A stretch of DNA of 64,000 nucleotides from Massilia putida (GTDB lineage: Bacteria > Pseudomonadota > Gammaproteobacteria > Burkholderiales > Burkholderiaceae_D): positions 248,001 to 312,000 of the forward strand of contig NZ_CP019037.1 of NCBI RefSeq assembly GCF_001941825.1. The letters are read 5' to 3'. A program made the position numbers and the translations under genes. Below the pieces are notes generated by a model, which was not told the DNA's origin, did not search any database, and saw nothing but the letters and a program-made list of their open reading frames with translations. Positions 53,435 through 61,351 of this stretch are shown here, in pieces; position 1 is the first letter of the stretch; every line of letters begins with the position of its first letter.

Positions 53435-54225
53435 GCTTCCAGGCCCCGGGGAACGAGGAACAGGCGGTGCAGGCGTTCGCGCCGAGCGTCGTCGATGCCG
53501 CAGGCCCCTGCCAGGTAATCGGCCACGGTGCCGTAGTCCTGCGCGATCTGGTCGAGGGCGGCGAGCAGGTCTTCGCGGCGCACCCGGGCCAGTTCGGCGA
53601 CGGCCGCCGGATCGGGCGCGGCGCCGAGCACCCGGCCGAGCATCCTGGTCAGCAGCGCGCCGTCGTCGTGGCGGTTCTGCGCGTTCGTTGCGAGGAAGTC
53701 GTCCATCACCGTGGCGAGCGGGACCTCGAGCGCCAGCAGGATCATCGCGATCATGAAACCGGTGCGGTCCTTGCCGGCGGCGCAGTGGACCAGCATGGGG
53801 ATGCTGTCCTCGTCCTGCAGCATGGCGAACAGCCGGCTCAGGTGGGACGCGCATGCGGCCGGCAGGCTGCGGTAGACGGCCAGCATGCCCAGCCTGACGC
53901 CATGGGGCGTCGGATCCGCGGCAAACCGGGCGGTCCAGTGCGCGTCGCCGGCGCGCAGGTCGGCCCCGATGTCGAACTCGACGACCAGCGGTGTCTTGTC
54001 GTGCGGCCAGCGGCTGGCCTGCGCACGGCGCTCCGACGCCGTGCGCAGGTCGCAGACCAGACGGATATCGAGTGCGCGCAGCCGCGCCAGGTCGCCTTCG
54101 CTCAATGTGGACAAGTGGCCTGAACGGTACAGCACGCGGCGGCGGACCTGGCGGCCGTCGGTCGTGCGGTACCCGCCCGCATCGCGGAAGTTGGGCGCAC
54201 TGGAAAGTAGGGGGGATGCATGCAT
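53431..54225 (-). CDS. Tyrosine/serine protein phosphatase-like protein (PTP family)
   Basis: 264 residues from ATG 54225 (GAGGAG upstream). The cysteine-phosphatase P-loop HCAAGKDRTG holds Cys148 and Arg154; the NFRDAGGY N-terminal motif and the CDLRT segment with Asp59 are typical of the Tyr_phosphatase3/MptpB-like group. Such enzymes may dephosphorylate proteins or lipids such as phosphoinositides. No signal peptide is seen. Divergent from the MFS gene at 54317; its relation to the catabolic genes is unclear. Confidence 0.87.
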   Translation of the reverse strand: MHASPLLSSAPNFRDAGGYRTTDGRQVRRRVLYRSGHLSTLSEGDLARLRALDIRLVCDLRTASERRAQASRWPHDKTPLVVEFDIGADLRAGDAHWTARFAADPTPHGVRLGMLAVYRSLPAACASHLSRLFAMLQDEDSIPMLVHCAAGKDRTGFMIAMILLALEVPLATVMDDFLATNAQNRHDDGALLTRMLGRVLGAAPDPAAVAELARVRREDLLAALDQIAQDYGTVADYLAGACGIDDARRERLHRLFLVPRGLEA

Positions 54226-54270
54226 GGTTGGCTCCTCTGTCGACGCCGCCAATGATATCAAAAGATTTTA

Positions 54271-54284
54271 ATCATATATATAAT
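54271..54284 (+). promoter_or_regulatory. ATCAT-N4-ATAAT element before the MFS gene
   Basis: ATCAT-ATAT-ATAAT, eight of ten conserved bases, in the divergent region between phosphatase and transporter, 32 bases before the MFS start. TATAAT inside it could also be a -10 box. Confidence 0.4.
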
Positions 54285-54316
54285 TGAGATGACTTCACAA
54301 CGATGACGGAGACATC

Positions 54317-55765
54317 ATGCAACCACCCCTCACCCGGCATGCTATCGGGTTGCTGTTCCTTGCGCTGATCCTGGCCGAGTGCACGGCCGCGCTCGAGCTG
54401 ACCATGACCCTCGGCGCGCTGCCGGCGATCCTGAAGGCATACCCTCGCAATCCCGCCGTGCAATGGGTGATCACCTCCCATTTCCTCGTCTACGCCGGCG
54501 GCGCGGCGGTGTGCGGAAGGCTCGGCGACTTGTACGGGCTCAAGCGTGTGATGTTGTGCGTGCTCGGGATCGCCCTCTGCGGCTCGCTGCTGAGCGCAAC
54601 GACCTCGGGCCTGGCATTCATGATCGTGGGCCGCGGCATGCAGGGCCTGGCGGGGGCGCTCGTGCCGCTGTCCTACGGTGTGGTGCGGCGCAGCCTGCCG
54701 CAGGCACGTATTCCGCTGGCGGTGAGCATCGTCGCGGTGTCGGCCACGGTGACCAGCAGCGTCGGCCTGCTGGTGGGCGGCGTGGTGGTGGACCACTTCC
54801 ACTGGCGGGCGATCTTCTGGGTGAGCGCGACGCTGGCAGTGCTGGCGCTGGCGGCCTGCGCATCCTGGGTCCCGGCGGTGCCCGGCCAGCGCGGCGCGGG
54901 CAAGCTCGACCTGGTCGGCGGCGTCCTGCTGGTGCCTGGCATCAGCATGCTGATGTACGCCGTGATGCGGGCCAAGGCCACCGGCTGGAGCGATCACGGC
55001 ACGCTTGCCTTACTGGGGGCGGGCGCGCTGGTGCTGGCGGTATGGCTGCGCTACGAATTGCGGCATGAGAACCCGATGATCGACCTGCGCCTGCTCAAGC
55101 GCCGCCAGGTCGCGCTGGGCAATGCGGCGATGGCGCTTCTGTGCCTGGGCGCGCTGCAGTATCCGCAGGTGATGTCGATCCTGCTGCAGCAGCCGGCGGG
55201 GAGCGGCCAGGGTTTCGGCCTCAGCGCGACGGCGGCGGGCATGCTGCAACTGCCGGTGATGGTCTTGTACCTCGTGGGCGGGCCGTGGAGCGGCTACCTC
55301 AGCACACGCCATGGTCCGCGCGTGGCCACGGTGGCCGGCGCCGCGCTGCTGTGCGTGGGCTGGAGTGCGCTCCTGCTGGAGCACCGCAACCTGGTGTTCC
55401 TGGTCGGGATGGACTACGTACAGGCGCTGGGGCTGGCGGTGCTGTTCGCCGCGATTCCCAACCTGATCGTGGAAGACGTCCCGGCGGACCGGGTCAGCGA
55501 AGCCACCGGCGTCCTGTCCGTGGTGCGCTCGGTGTCGCTGGCGGTGGGTTCGCAGCTGGTCGGGTTCGTAATGGCCGGCACCACGATCGCGTTTCCGGCC
55601 GGCGGCGCGGTGCGCTATCCGGCGCCCGGCGCCTACGTCGGGGCGTTCGGGACCATCGCGGGCCTGTGCCTGCTGCTCCTGCTCGTGGGGATCACCCTGC
55701 CGCGCCGCGCGCGGGCGGGACGGTCCGGCGGTGTTCCCGCCGCCGCGCAGCGCCCGCGCGCCTGA
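54317..55765 (+). CDS. MFS transporter, DHA2 family
   Basis: 482 residues, about 14 transmembrane segments. GRLGDLYGLKRVML after helix 2 corresponds to motif A. Related to the transporter at 33777, as both share RYELRHxNPMID-type and LLQQPAGSG segments. Probably an inner-membrane proton-coupled carrier, either exporting a toxic compound or taking up substrate. Single-gene unit with the ATCAT-type element upstream; converges with the molybdoenzyme gene. Confidence 0.87.
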   Translation: MQPPLTRHAIGLLFLALILAECTAALELTMTLGALPAILKAYPRNPAVQWVITSHFLVYAGGAAVCGRLGDLYGLKRVMLCVLGIALCGSLLSATTSGLAFMIVGRGMQGLAGALVPLSYGVVRRSLPQARIPLAVSIVAVSATVTSSVGLLVGGVVVDHFHWRAIFWVSATLAVLALAACASWVPAVPGQRGAGKLDLVGGVLLVPGISMLMYAVMRAKATGWSDHGTLALLGAGALVLAVWLRYELRHENPMIDLRLLKRRQVALGNAAMALLCLGALQYPQVMSILLQQPAGSGQGFGLSATAAGMLQLPVMVLYLVGGPWSGYLSTRHGPRVATVAGAALLCVGWSALLLEHRNLVFLVGMDYVQALGLAVLFAAIPNLIVEDVPADRVSEATGVLSVVRSVSLAVGSQLVGFVMAGTTIAFPAGGAVRYPAPGAYVGAFGTIAGLCLLLLLVGITLPRRARAGRSGGVPAAAQRPRA

Positions 55766-55776
55766 CGGCGGCGCGG

Positions 55777-57933
55777 TCAGGCGCACGGCACAATCGCGAC
55801 GGGAATGGCCGACAGGCGCGGCATGGCGTTGATGGACTCGCAATCGCGCTCGTTGCTGACCAGCAGCCCGGTATTCGCGCCCGGCCACGCCGGACCGGCA
55901 CCGTCGGGCAGGCCGCCCCAGCCGTGGCTCATCGAGACCATGCCCGGACGCAGCGTGTCGTCAGCCGCCGCCGTCGCCCGCAGCCGGCCGTGGGCAGATA
56001 CGATCTCGACCGTGGCGCCGGGCGCGATGCCGAGCCGGGCCAGGTCGTCCGGATGCAGCCAGGCGGGATTGCCGGCCGTACGCGCGCGCATCGGCGCCAG
56101 CTGCTGGAAGGCGCTGTTCATCACGTCGCGCATGCGCCGGGAACAGAGGCGGAACGGGAAATCCGGCGTGGTGCCGTCGTCGTCCAGTACGGCCGCCAGT
56201 TCGGCCGCCACGTCGCCGGGCAGAAGGGCGAAACGGGCAGTGCGGTCGCGCGCGGGCGCCACCCGCTGCGGCGGCAGCCGCGGTGCGATGCCGCCGGGCG
56301 TGGCGCGCAACTGATCGAGCGGCACCCGGGCGCTGCGCGCCAGGATGTCGAACAATGCTTCGGTGGTCGGTGGCCGGTCCATGTCGAGGGCCTTGCCCGC
56401 CATCGACAGCTGCAGGCCCAGCCTGCGCGCCAGCGCCCAGAATACGTACCAGTCCTCGGTGAGTTCGCTCCCGTCCGGCGCGGCGGCAGCGGCGGGCGTG
56501 TGCTGAGCGAAGGGTACCGCGAAATAGGATGCCTCGAATGCCGGGGGCGAGATGTCGGGACGTTCGTACTGCATCAGCGGCGGCAGGATGTAGTGCGACA
56601 GCGCTGCGGTCGTCGTCATGAAAGGCTCGATGCTGACCAGCAGCTCCAGCTCGCGTAGCGCGTGCACGGCCTTGCGCTGGTCCGGCAGCACGCTGGCGGG
56701 ATTGCCGCCTACCACGATGAGGCTCCTGATCTGGCCGGGGCCCGGCGTCAGGATCTCGTCCGCGAGCGTGGCCGTCATCATCTCGCCGAACAGGATGGCA
56801 CTGTCGCGTATTCGGCCGCGCGCCCCGTGCTCCCATGTGCGGCGCGGCGGCAAGACCTCGGCCCGCTGCGTTTTTTCCTTGCCGAGCACGCCGGGGTTGC
56901 CGGCGTCGTCACCCTCGCGCAGGAAGCGCCCGCACACGACGTTGATGGCCTGGTACAGGTGTTCGGCGAGGTTGGAGCGCGCCGCCATGTCGGGGCCGGT
57001 ACCGGTGCTGACGGCACCGCTGCGGCATTCGAAGGCGAACATGCGCGCCGCTTGCACCAGCAGGTCCGCGGGCACGTCCGCGCGCGCCGCCACGTAGGCC
57101 GGCGTAAACGGTTCCACGGCCGCGCGCAATGCATCCAGGCCGTCCACGTGGTCGGCGCAGAACGCGGCGTCGTGCCAGCCCGCATCGAGGATGCAGCGCA
57201 GCAGGCCGGCGGCCACGGTCGGGTCCTCGCCCGGCCGCGGCTGCAGGAACAGGTCGGCGTAATGGGCGGTCTCGGTGCGGCGCGGATCGATCACGATGAT
57301 CTTCATGCCGCGCGCCTTGGCGTCCTTCATTTCCCTGGTCGGATTGGCGGTGAAGAAGCCGGACCCGCCCTGGATCGACAGCAGCGGATTGTAGCCGGCG
57401 AACAGCCATACCTGCGCTTCGCGGAAATGATGGCGTCCCGCGCCCCAGCGCCCCAGGCGTTCCATCGCCACCCATTTCGCGGACTGGTCGATCGTCATCG
57501 TGGAGAAGAAGGCGCGCGAGCCGAGCGCCTTCATCCACGAATACAACATGGTGAAGCCCGCGACGTTGAGGTAATTCTGCGTACCGCGGTAAAGCGCCAG
57601 CGCGTCCGCGCCGTCGCGCGCGCGGATCGCCGCCAGGCCAGCTGCGATCTCGTCCAGGGCCTGTTCGATGGGAATGGAAGCGAAGCTGCCGTCCGGCATC
57701 CGCTTCAGCGGCCGCAGGATGCGCTCGGGCGCGTTGTGGGCGGCGCCGGACTGCAAGCCCTTGAAGCAGGCGTAGCCGCGCGACAGCGGATGCGACTTGT
57801 CGCCGCGGATTGCGGCGATGCGGCGCCGGTCGTCCAGCTCGACCACCGTACCGCACAGCCCGGAGCAGATGCGGCAAAAGGAGCGGACCGCCCGGTTGTC
57901 CTCGCTGGCGTCATTGTTTGTCGTCATGGTCAT
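55777..57933 (-). CDS. Molybdopterin-dependent oxidoreductase with N-terminal [4Fe-4S] cluster
   Basis: 718 residues. DMSO-reductase/formate dehydrogenase superfamily: N-terminal cluster ligands Cys20, Cys23, Cys27 and Cys56 (CRICSGLC...YACFKG), the pterin-binding segment IIVIDPRRTETAHYADLFLQPRPG, and the C-terminal MopB domain with WLHPDDLARLGIAPGATVEIVS. No Cys or Sec is evident in the STMTIDQSAKW stretch where a Mo ligand is expected. No beta subunit or chaperone is adjacent and no Tat signal is seen, so it acts in the cytoplasm. Divergent from ETF-QO; substrate unknown. Confidence 0.85.
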   Translation of the reverse strand: MTMTTNNDASEDNRAVRSFCRICSGLCGTVVELDDRRRIAAIRGDKSHPLSRGYACFKGLQSGAAHNAPERILRPLKRMPDGSFASIPIEQALDEIAAGLAAIRARDGADALALYRGTQNYLNVAGFTMLYSWMKALGSRAFFSTMTIDQSAKWVAMERLGRWGAGRHHFREAQVWLFAGYNPLLSIQGGSGFFTANPTREMKDAKARGMKIIVIDPRRTETAHYADLFLQPRPGEDPTVAAGLLRCILDAGWHDAAFCADHVDGLDALRAAVEPFTPAYVAARADVPADLLVQAARMFAFECRSGAVSTGTGPDMAARSNLAEHLYQAINVVCGRFLREGDDAGNPGVLGKEKTQRAEVLPPRRTWEHGARGRIRDSAILFGEMMTATLADEILTPGPGQIRSLIVVGGNPASVLPDQRKAVHALRELELLVSIEPFMTTTAALSHYILPPLMQYERPDISPPAFEASYFAVPFAQHTPAAAAAPDGSELTEDWYVFWALARRLGLQLSMAGKALDMDRPPTTEALFDILARSARVPLDQLRATPGGIAPRLPPQRVAPARDRTARFALLPGDVAAELAAVLDDDGTTPDFPFRLCSRRMRDVMNSAFQQLAPMRARTAGNPAWLHPDDLARLGIAPGATVEIVSAHGRLRATAAADDTLRPGMVSMSHGWGGLPDGAGPAWPGANTGLLVSNERDCESINAMPRLSAIPVAIVPCA

Positions 57934-58061
57934 GAATGGGATCGAAGGCTGCGATGTCGTGAAAATTAGTTGCTGACAGATGAAAAGATATGCTTTAATA
58001 TCATATTAATGATATATATGATTATGAGTATATTTATCCAGGTTTGGCAAGAAGAAGGTTG
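57934..58061. other. Divergent promoter region, molybdoenzyme/ETF-QO
   Basis: 128 bases, very AT-rich. Contains ATATCAT-ATTA-ATGATAT (57998-58015), an inverted repeat overlapping the direct-repeat element at 58009-58022. Confidence 0.6.
58009..58022 (-). promoter_or_regulatory. ATCAT-N4-ATCAT element upstream of ETF-QO
   Basis: Forward strand ATGAT-ATAT-ATGAT, identical to the copy before adh, 39 bases before the ETF-QO start. Confidence 0.5.
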
Positions 58062-59744
58062 ATGACCATGACAGAGACAAGCAGGCTCCTCGACGAATTC
58101 GGTCCGCGGGAGTCGATGGAATACGATGTGGTGATCGTCGGCGGCGGCCCGGCGGGTCTGTCCGCCGCGATCCGCCTCAAGCAGCTGGCCGGCGCGACCG
58201 GCACCGACATGTCGGTGTGCGTCCTCGAGAAGGGGTCCGAGATCGGTGCGCACATTCTGTCCGGCGCCGTGATGGATCCGGTCGCGATGAACGAGCTGTT
58301 CCCGAACTGGAAGGAGATGGGCGCGCCGCTGCATACCGAGGTCACGGAAGACCGCTTCCTGTTTCTCACCGAGCGCAAGGCCTACAAGACGCCCGCATGG
58401 GCGCTCCCCGCCTGTTTCCAGAACCATGGCAACTACGTGATTTCCCTGGCCAACGTCGTGCGCTGGCTCGGGCAGCAGGCGGAAGCGCTTGGTGTCGAGA
58501 TCTTCCCTGGCTTTTCCGCCGCCGAAGTCCTGTACGGCGACGATGGCGCGGTCAAGGGTGTCGCGACGGGGAACCTGGGCATCGACCGTAGCGGCAACCC
58601 GGGCGACGACTTCCAGCTCGGCATGGAACTCCATGCGAAATACACCTTCTTCGCCGAAGGTGCGCGCGGCCACCTGGGCAAGCAGCTGATGGACCATTAT
58701 GCATTGAACGAAGGATGCGATCCGCAGACCTACGCGCTGGGGATCAAGGAACTTTGGGAGATCGATCCCGCGAAACACCAGCCCGGGCTGGTCATCCACA
58801 CCGCCGGCTGGCCGCTGGATGCCGCGACCTATGGCGGCTCTTTCCTGTACCACCTCGAGGACAACCAGGTCGCGGTGGGCTACGTTGTCGGGCTGGCGTA
58901 CCAGAATCCCTATCTGTCACCTTACGAGGAATTTCAGCGTTACAAGACCCATCCGGCGATCCGCACGTTCTTCGAGGGAGGCAAGCGTATTTCCTATGGC
59001 GCTCGCGCGCTCGCGGCCGGTGGCCTGCAAGCGCTGCCGAAACTGACCTTCCCGGGAGGCGTGCTGGTCGGTTGCGATGCCGGTTTCCTGAACGCGTCAC
59101 GCATCAAGGGCAGCCATGCGGCGATGAAAACCGGCATGCTGGCGGCCGAGGCAGCGTTCGACGCCATCGCGAACGGACGGGCATCCGACGAACTGGCCGC
59201 GTATCCGGAAGCGTTCCGCGCCTCGTGGCTGCACGACGAGCTGCACCGGGGCCGCAATTTCAAGCCATTCATGGCGCAGGGACTGTACAAGGGGAGCCTC
59301 ATGGTGGGCATCGACCAGTTGCTGTTCCGTGGAAAGGCGCCCTGGACGCTGCGCCACAAGCATGCGGACCACGAGTGCCTGCGGCCGGCCACCGATTTCA
59401 CACCGATCCAGTACCCGAAACCGGACGGTAAAATCAGTTTCGACCGCCTCTCGTCCGTGTTCATCTCGAACACCAACCACAGCGAGGCGCAACCGCCCCA
59501 CCTGACCTTGCGTTCGGCCGACGTGCCGGTCGAACTGAACCTGAAGACATTCGCCGGTCCGGAACAGCGATATTGCCCGGCCGGCGTGTACGAGTACATC
59601 GGTACCGACGACGGCGCTGCGCGCCTGCAGATCAATGCCCAGAACTGCCTGCACTGCAAGACGTGCGACATCAAGGATCCGACACAGAACATTGTGTGGG
59701 TGACGCCGGAAGGCGGCGGTGGACCGAATTATCCGAACATGTAG
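58062..59744 (+). CDS. Electron transfer flavoprotein-ubiquinone oxidoreductase
   Basis: 560 residues from ATG 58062 (GAAGG upstream). Membrane-associated flavo-iron-sulphur enzyme that moves electrons from ETF to ubiquinone. FAD-binding YDVVIVGGGPAGLSAAIRL near residue 21, SGAVMDPVAMNELFP and GCDAGFLNASRIKGSHAAMK are family hallmarks; the C-terminal ferredoxin-like part has CPAGVYEY and NCLHCKTCDIKDPTQNIVW for the [4Fe-4S] cluster. Complete. Its place in the cluster, under the shared ATCAT element, fits high flux through acyl-CoA dehydrogenases. Works with EtfBA encoded at the left edge. Confidence 0.95.
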   Translation: MTMTETSRLLDEFGPRESMEYDVVIVGGGPAGLSAAIRLKQLAGATGTDMSVCVLEKGSEIGAHILSGAVMDPVAMNELFPNWKEMGAPLHTEVTEDRFLFLTERKAYKTPAWALPACFQNHGNYVISLANVVRWLGQQAEALGVEIFPGFSAAEVLYGDDGAVKGVATGNLGIDRSGNPGDDFQLGMELHAKYTFFAEGARGHLGKQLMDHYALNEGCDPQTYALGIKELWEIDPAKHQPGLVIHTAGWPLDAATYGGSFLYHLEDNQVAVGYVVGLAYQNPYLSPYEEFQRYKTHPAIRTFFEGGKRISYGARALAAGGLQALPKLTFPGGVLVGCDAGFLNASRIKGSHAAMKTGMLAAEAAFDAIANGRASDELAAYPEAFRASWLHDELHRGRNFKPFMAQGLYKGSLMVGIDQLLFRGKAPWTLRHKHADHECLRPATDFTPIQYPKPDGKISFDRLSSVFISNTNHSEAQPPHLTLRSADVPVELNLKTFAGPEQRYCPAGVYEYIGTDDGAARLQINAQNCLHCKTCDIKDPTQNIVWVTPEGGGGPNYPNM

Positions 59745-59811
59745 GGCGGCCTGGATGGTCCGGATGGACCTGTGCGGTAGTCGCGGATGATCAGGTCCGG
59801 TGGCTGTACCG

Positions 59812-60078
59812 TCAGGCGGCAAATACCCCGTAGCCGCTTTTACCGCTGGTCTTGACTTTGTAGATGGCCTGGTCCGCCGCTTCGAACAGGCTGCGGCGGT
59901 CCCAAGTGCCGGCGGGCTGGCTGGCGATGCTGCAGCCGACGTCGAGCAGAAGACCGTGGACGCGGATGGGGGCGCCGATTGCCAGCAGTATGCGGCTTGC
60001 GATTGCCGCAGGCGAATCAGCACCCGCATCCTCCATCAGGTAAGCGAATTCGCCACCGCCGAGACGCGCGGCGGATTC
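59812..60078 (-). pseudogene. GGDEF-domain (diguanylate cyclase) 3' stump
   Basis: About 88 residues of a GGDEF domain: AARLGGGEFAYLMED (signature GGGEF instead of GGDEF), then RILLAIGAPIRVHG and the closing ADQAIYKVKTSGKSGYGVF. Everything upstream of the signature is missing; the IS3 fragment begins within a few bases of the break near 60078. The rest of the protein was removed by insertion and deletion, so it is non-functional. Confidence 0.78.
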
Positions 60079-60375
60079 AACCGATTGGCGCGACTTCCTG
60101 GACGCGCACAACCTGCAGCAAAGCATGAGCCGGCGCGGTAACTGCCACGATAACGCCGTTGCCGAGAGCTTCTTCCAGTTGCTCAAACGGGAACGAATTC
60201 GACGCAAAACATATGGCACCCGTGAAGAGGCAAAGCAGGACGTCTTCGACTATATCGAGATGTTCTACAATCCGAAGCGGCGGCACAGCTTCAGCAATGA
60301 CCTGTCGCCGGTCGAGTACGAAAAGCAGTATTTTCAGCGGCTGTCGAGTGTCTAGAAAACTCGTGGTGATTCATT
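60079..60375 (+). mobile_element. IS3-family fragment (3' end)
   Basis: Starts within the transposase gene at the junction with the GGDEF stump and runs past its stop to about 60375, where AAAACTCGTGGTGATTCA resembles an IS3-type right end. No left end is in the window, so the element is a deletion remnant. Confidence 0.65.
60081..60355 (+). pseudogene. IS3-family transposase (OrfB) C-terminal fragment
   Basis: About 90 codons: DWRDFLDAHNLQQSMSRRGNCHDNAVAESFF, then LKRERIRRKTYGTREEAKQDVFDYIEMFYN and the ending RRHSFSNDLSPVEYEKQYF. This is the end of the DDE integrase core including the catalytic Glu (NAVAESFF). The first two-thirds and OrfA are absent. Confidence 0.85.
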
Positions 60376-60387
60376 TTGTATCGGTTG

Positions 60388-60717
60388 TTACAGATTTAAT
60401 TTTAGGTCTTTTAGACCTACTGATTTAGCCCCGCTCAAGGGTTTTTCACTCTTGGGGCGCACCCTTTTTAGAGTGACTAGGCCGGCCTCAAGCAGCAACA
60501 GACGCCAGGTGGCGTAGTCAATCTGGGCGTGGGTTTTCGATGATTCTGGAGCAAGCCAACGGCGCACGGCACGTCCGTCCCGTACCCCGACGAGTCCGGC
60601 CACTTGATCGCCGGTCATGTTGAGGATCTGGATCACCGCACGCACGTCCTCCGACGTCGCCGGCTTATAGTCGGGGTCCGTGTACAGGCAAAGGGTATCG
60701 GGTGCAGGATGGATCAT
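60388..60717 (-). CDS. Small HTH protein of ICE/plasmid type
   Basis: 109 residues. Residues about 20-85 form a helix-turn-helix-like region: SEDVRAVIQILNMTGDQVAGLVGVRDGRAVRRWL followed by YATWRLLLLEAGLV, a layout common in small regulators of integrative elements and plasmids. Start overlaps the upstream gene's stop (ATGA at 60714-60717). Last gene of the reverse conjugation remnant. Role unknown, probably element control. Confidence 0.6.
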   Translation of the reverse strand: MIHPAPDTLCLYTDPDYKPATSEDVRAVIQILNMTGDQVAGLVGVRDGRAVRRWLAPESSKTHAQIDYATWRLLLLEAGLVTLKRVRPKSEKPLSGAKSVGLKDLKLNL

Positions 60718-61082
60718 AGGGCAGGCGTCGCGTTGTCGATGACAGCAGGAGTTTCAGCCATTGGGACGACGCTTAGCGTGACCGCGCGCACGAATGCTTC
60801 GCGGACGTACGCATGGCGCGCAGCCTCATCGCCGTCGATCGCGGCCGCCTGGGCAATGATGTCGTGAAGATTGACGGTCGGTGCCGCCACCGCCAGTTGC
60901 AGGAGATCGGCATTGTTGAGCAGCGGATTCCACACCCGCTGGCGTCCGCCCGGGGGCTTATACAGCAGGCCGCTCTGGTGTGGGTAAGTCTCGTGAACGT
61001 ACATCAGGAAATTGAACGCGATTGCATGCGCGACCATCTCCAGCAACTGCTGTTCGGTTTTAAAAGTTGTGCTCGTGTTCAT
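60714..61082 (-). CDS. Hypothetical protein of the conjugative remnant
   Basis: 122 residues, no recognised domain. Begins with Thr/Glu-rich helix TEQQLLEMVAHAIAFNFLMYVHE, then GGRQRVWNPLLNNADLLQLAV and NLHDIIAQAAAIDGDEAARHAYVREAFVRAV, apparently all helical. Coupled by ATGA overlaps on both sides, so it was co-translated with its neighbours. Probably an accessory protein of the element. Confidence 0.55.
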   Translation of the reverse strand: MNTSTTFKTEQQLLEMVAHAIAFNFLMYVHETYPHQSGLLYKPPGGRQRVWNPLLNNADLLQLAVAAPTVNLHDIIAQAAAIDGDEAARHAYVREAFVRAVTLSVVPMAETPAVIDNATPAL

Positions 61083-61180
61083 CGGTTTCTCACTTCATAT
61101 GCGAAAGAAATTTCCATTATCGAACGGGGCGTAGCTGCTAACTCTTCGACCAGTTGATCTGCGTTGGATCGGCTTTTCAT
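61079..61180 (-). CDS. 33-residue ORF with strong ribosome binding site
   Basis: ATG 61180 is preceded by AAAGGAG at six bases, and its TGA overlaps the next ATG (61079-61082). Reads MKSRSNADQLVEELAAT and ends EISFAYEVRNR. No family is recognised; a charged, probably helical micro-protein or leader. The good translation signals and coupling on the 3' side argue that it is real. Confidence 0.5.
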   Translation of the reverse strand: MKSRSNADQLVEELAATPRSIMEISFAYEVRNR

Positions 61181-61191
61181 TGCATGCTCCT

Positions 61192-61344
61192 TTATACGGA
61201 TGCGCTGCAGCTGGGATATTCGGCCTGTGCACTGGCCGGAACGTTGATTGGGCGGCGATCGCTTCCATCGCATCCCGGCAATGGGGCATTCGCGCACCCG
61301 CCGAGTACGCTGGCTGCGGCCAGCAGGATCAAAAGTTTGCGCAT
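61192..61344 (-). CDS. VirB7-like small lipoprotein
   Basis: 50 residues from ATG 61344 with GAGGA upstream. Signal peptide MRKLLILLAAASVLGGC with lipobox LGGC, lipidated Cys17; the mature part is short, with Pro and Cys (PLPGCDGSDRRPINVP). It lies 7 bases after virB6, where pKM101-type transfer regions carry the VirB7 homologue (TraN), which anchors VirB9 in the outer membrane. virB8 and virB9 are not found downstream, so it is orphaned. Confidence 0.7.
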   Translation of the reverse strand: MRKLLILLAAASVLGGCANAPLPGCDGSDRRPINVPASAQAEYPSCSASV

Positions 61345-61351
61345 TTGTTCC

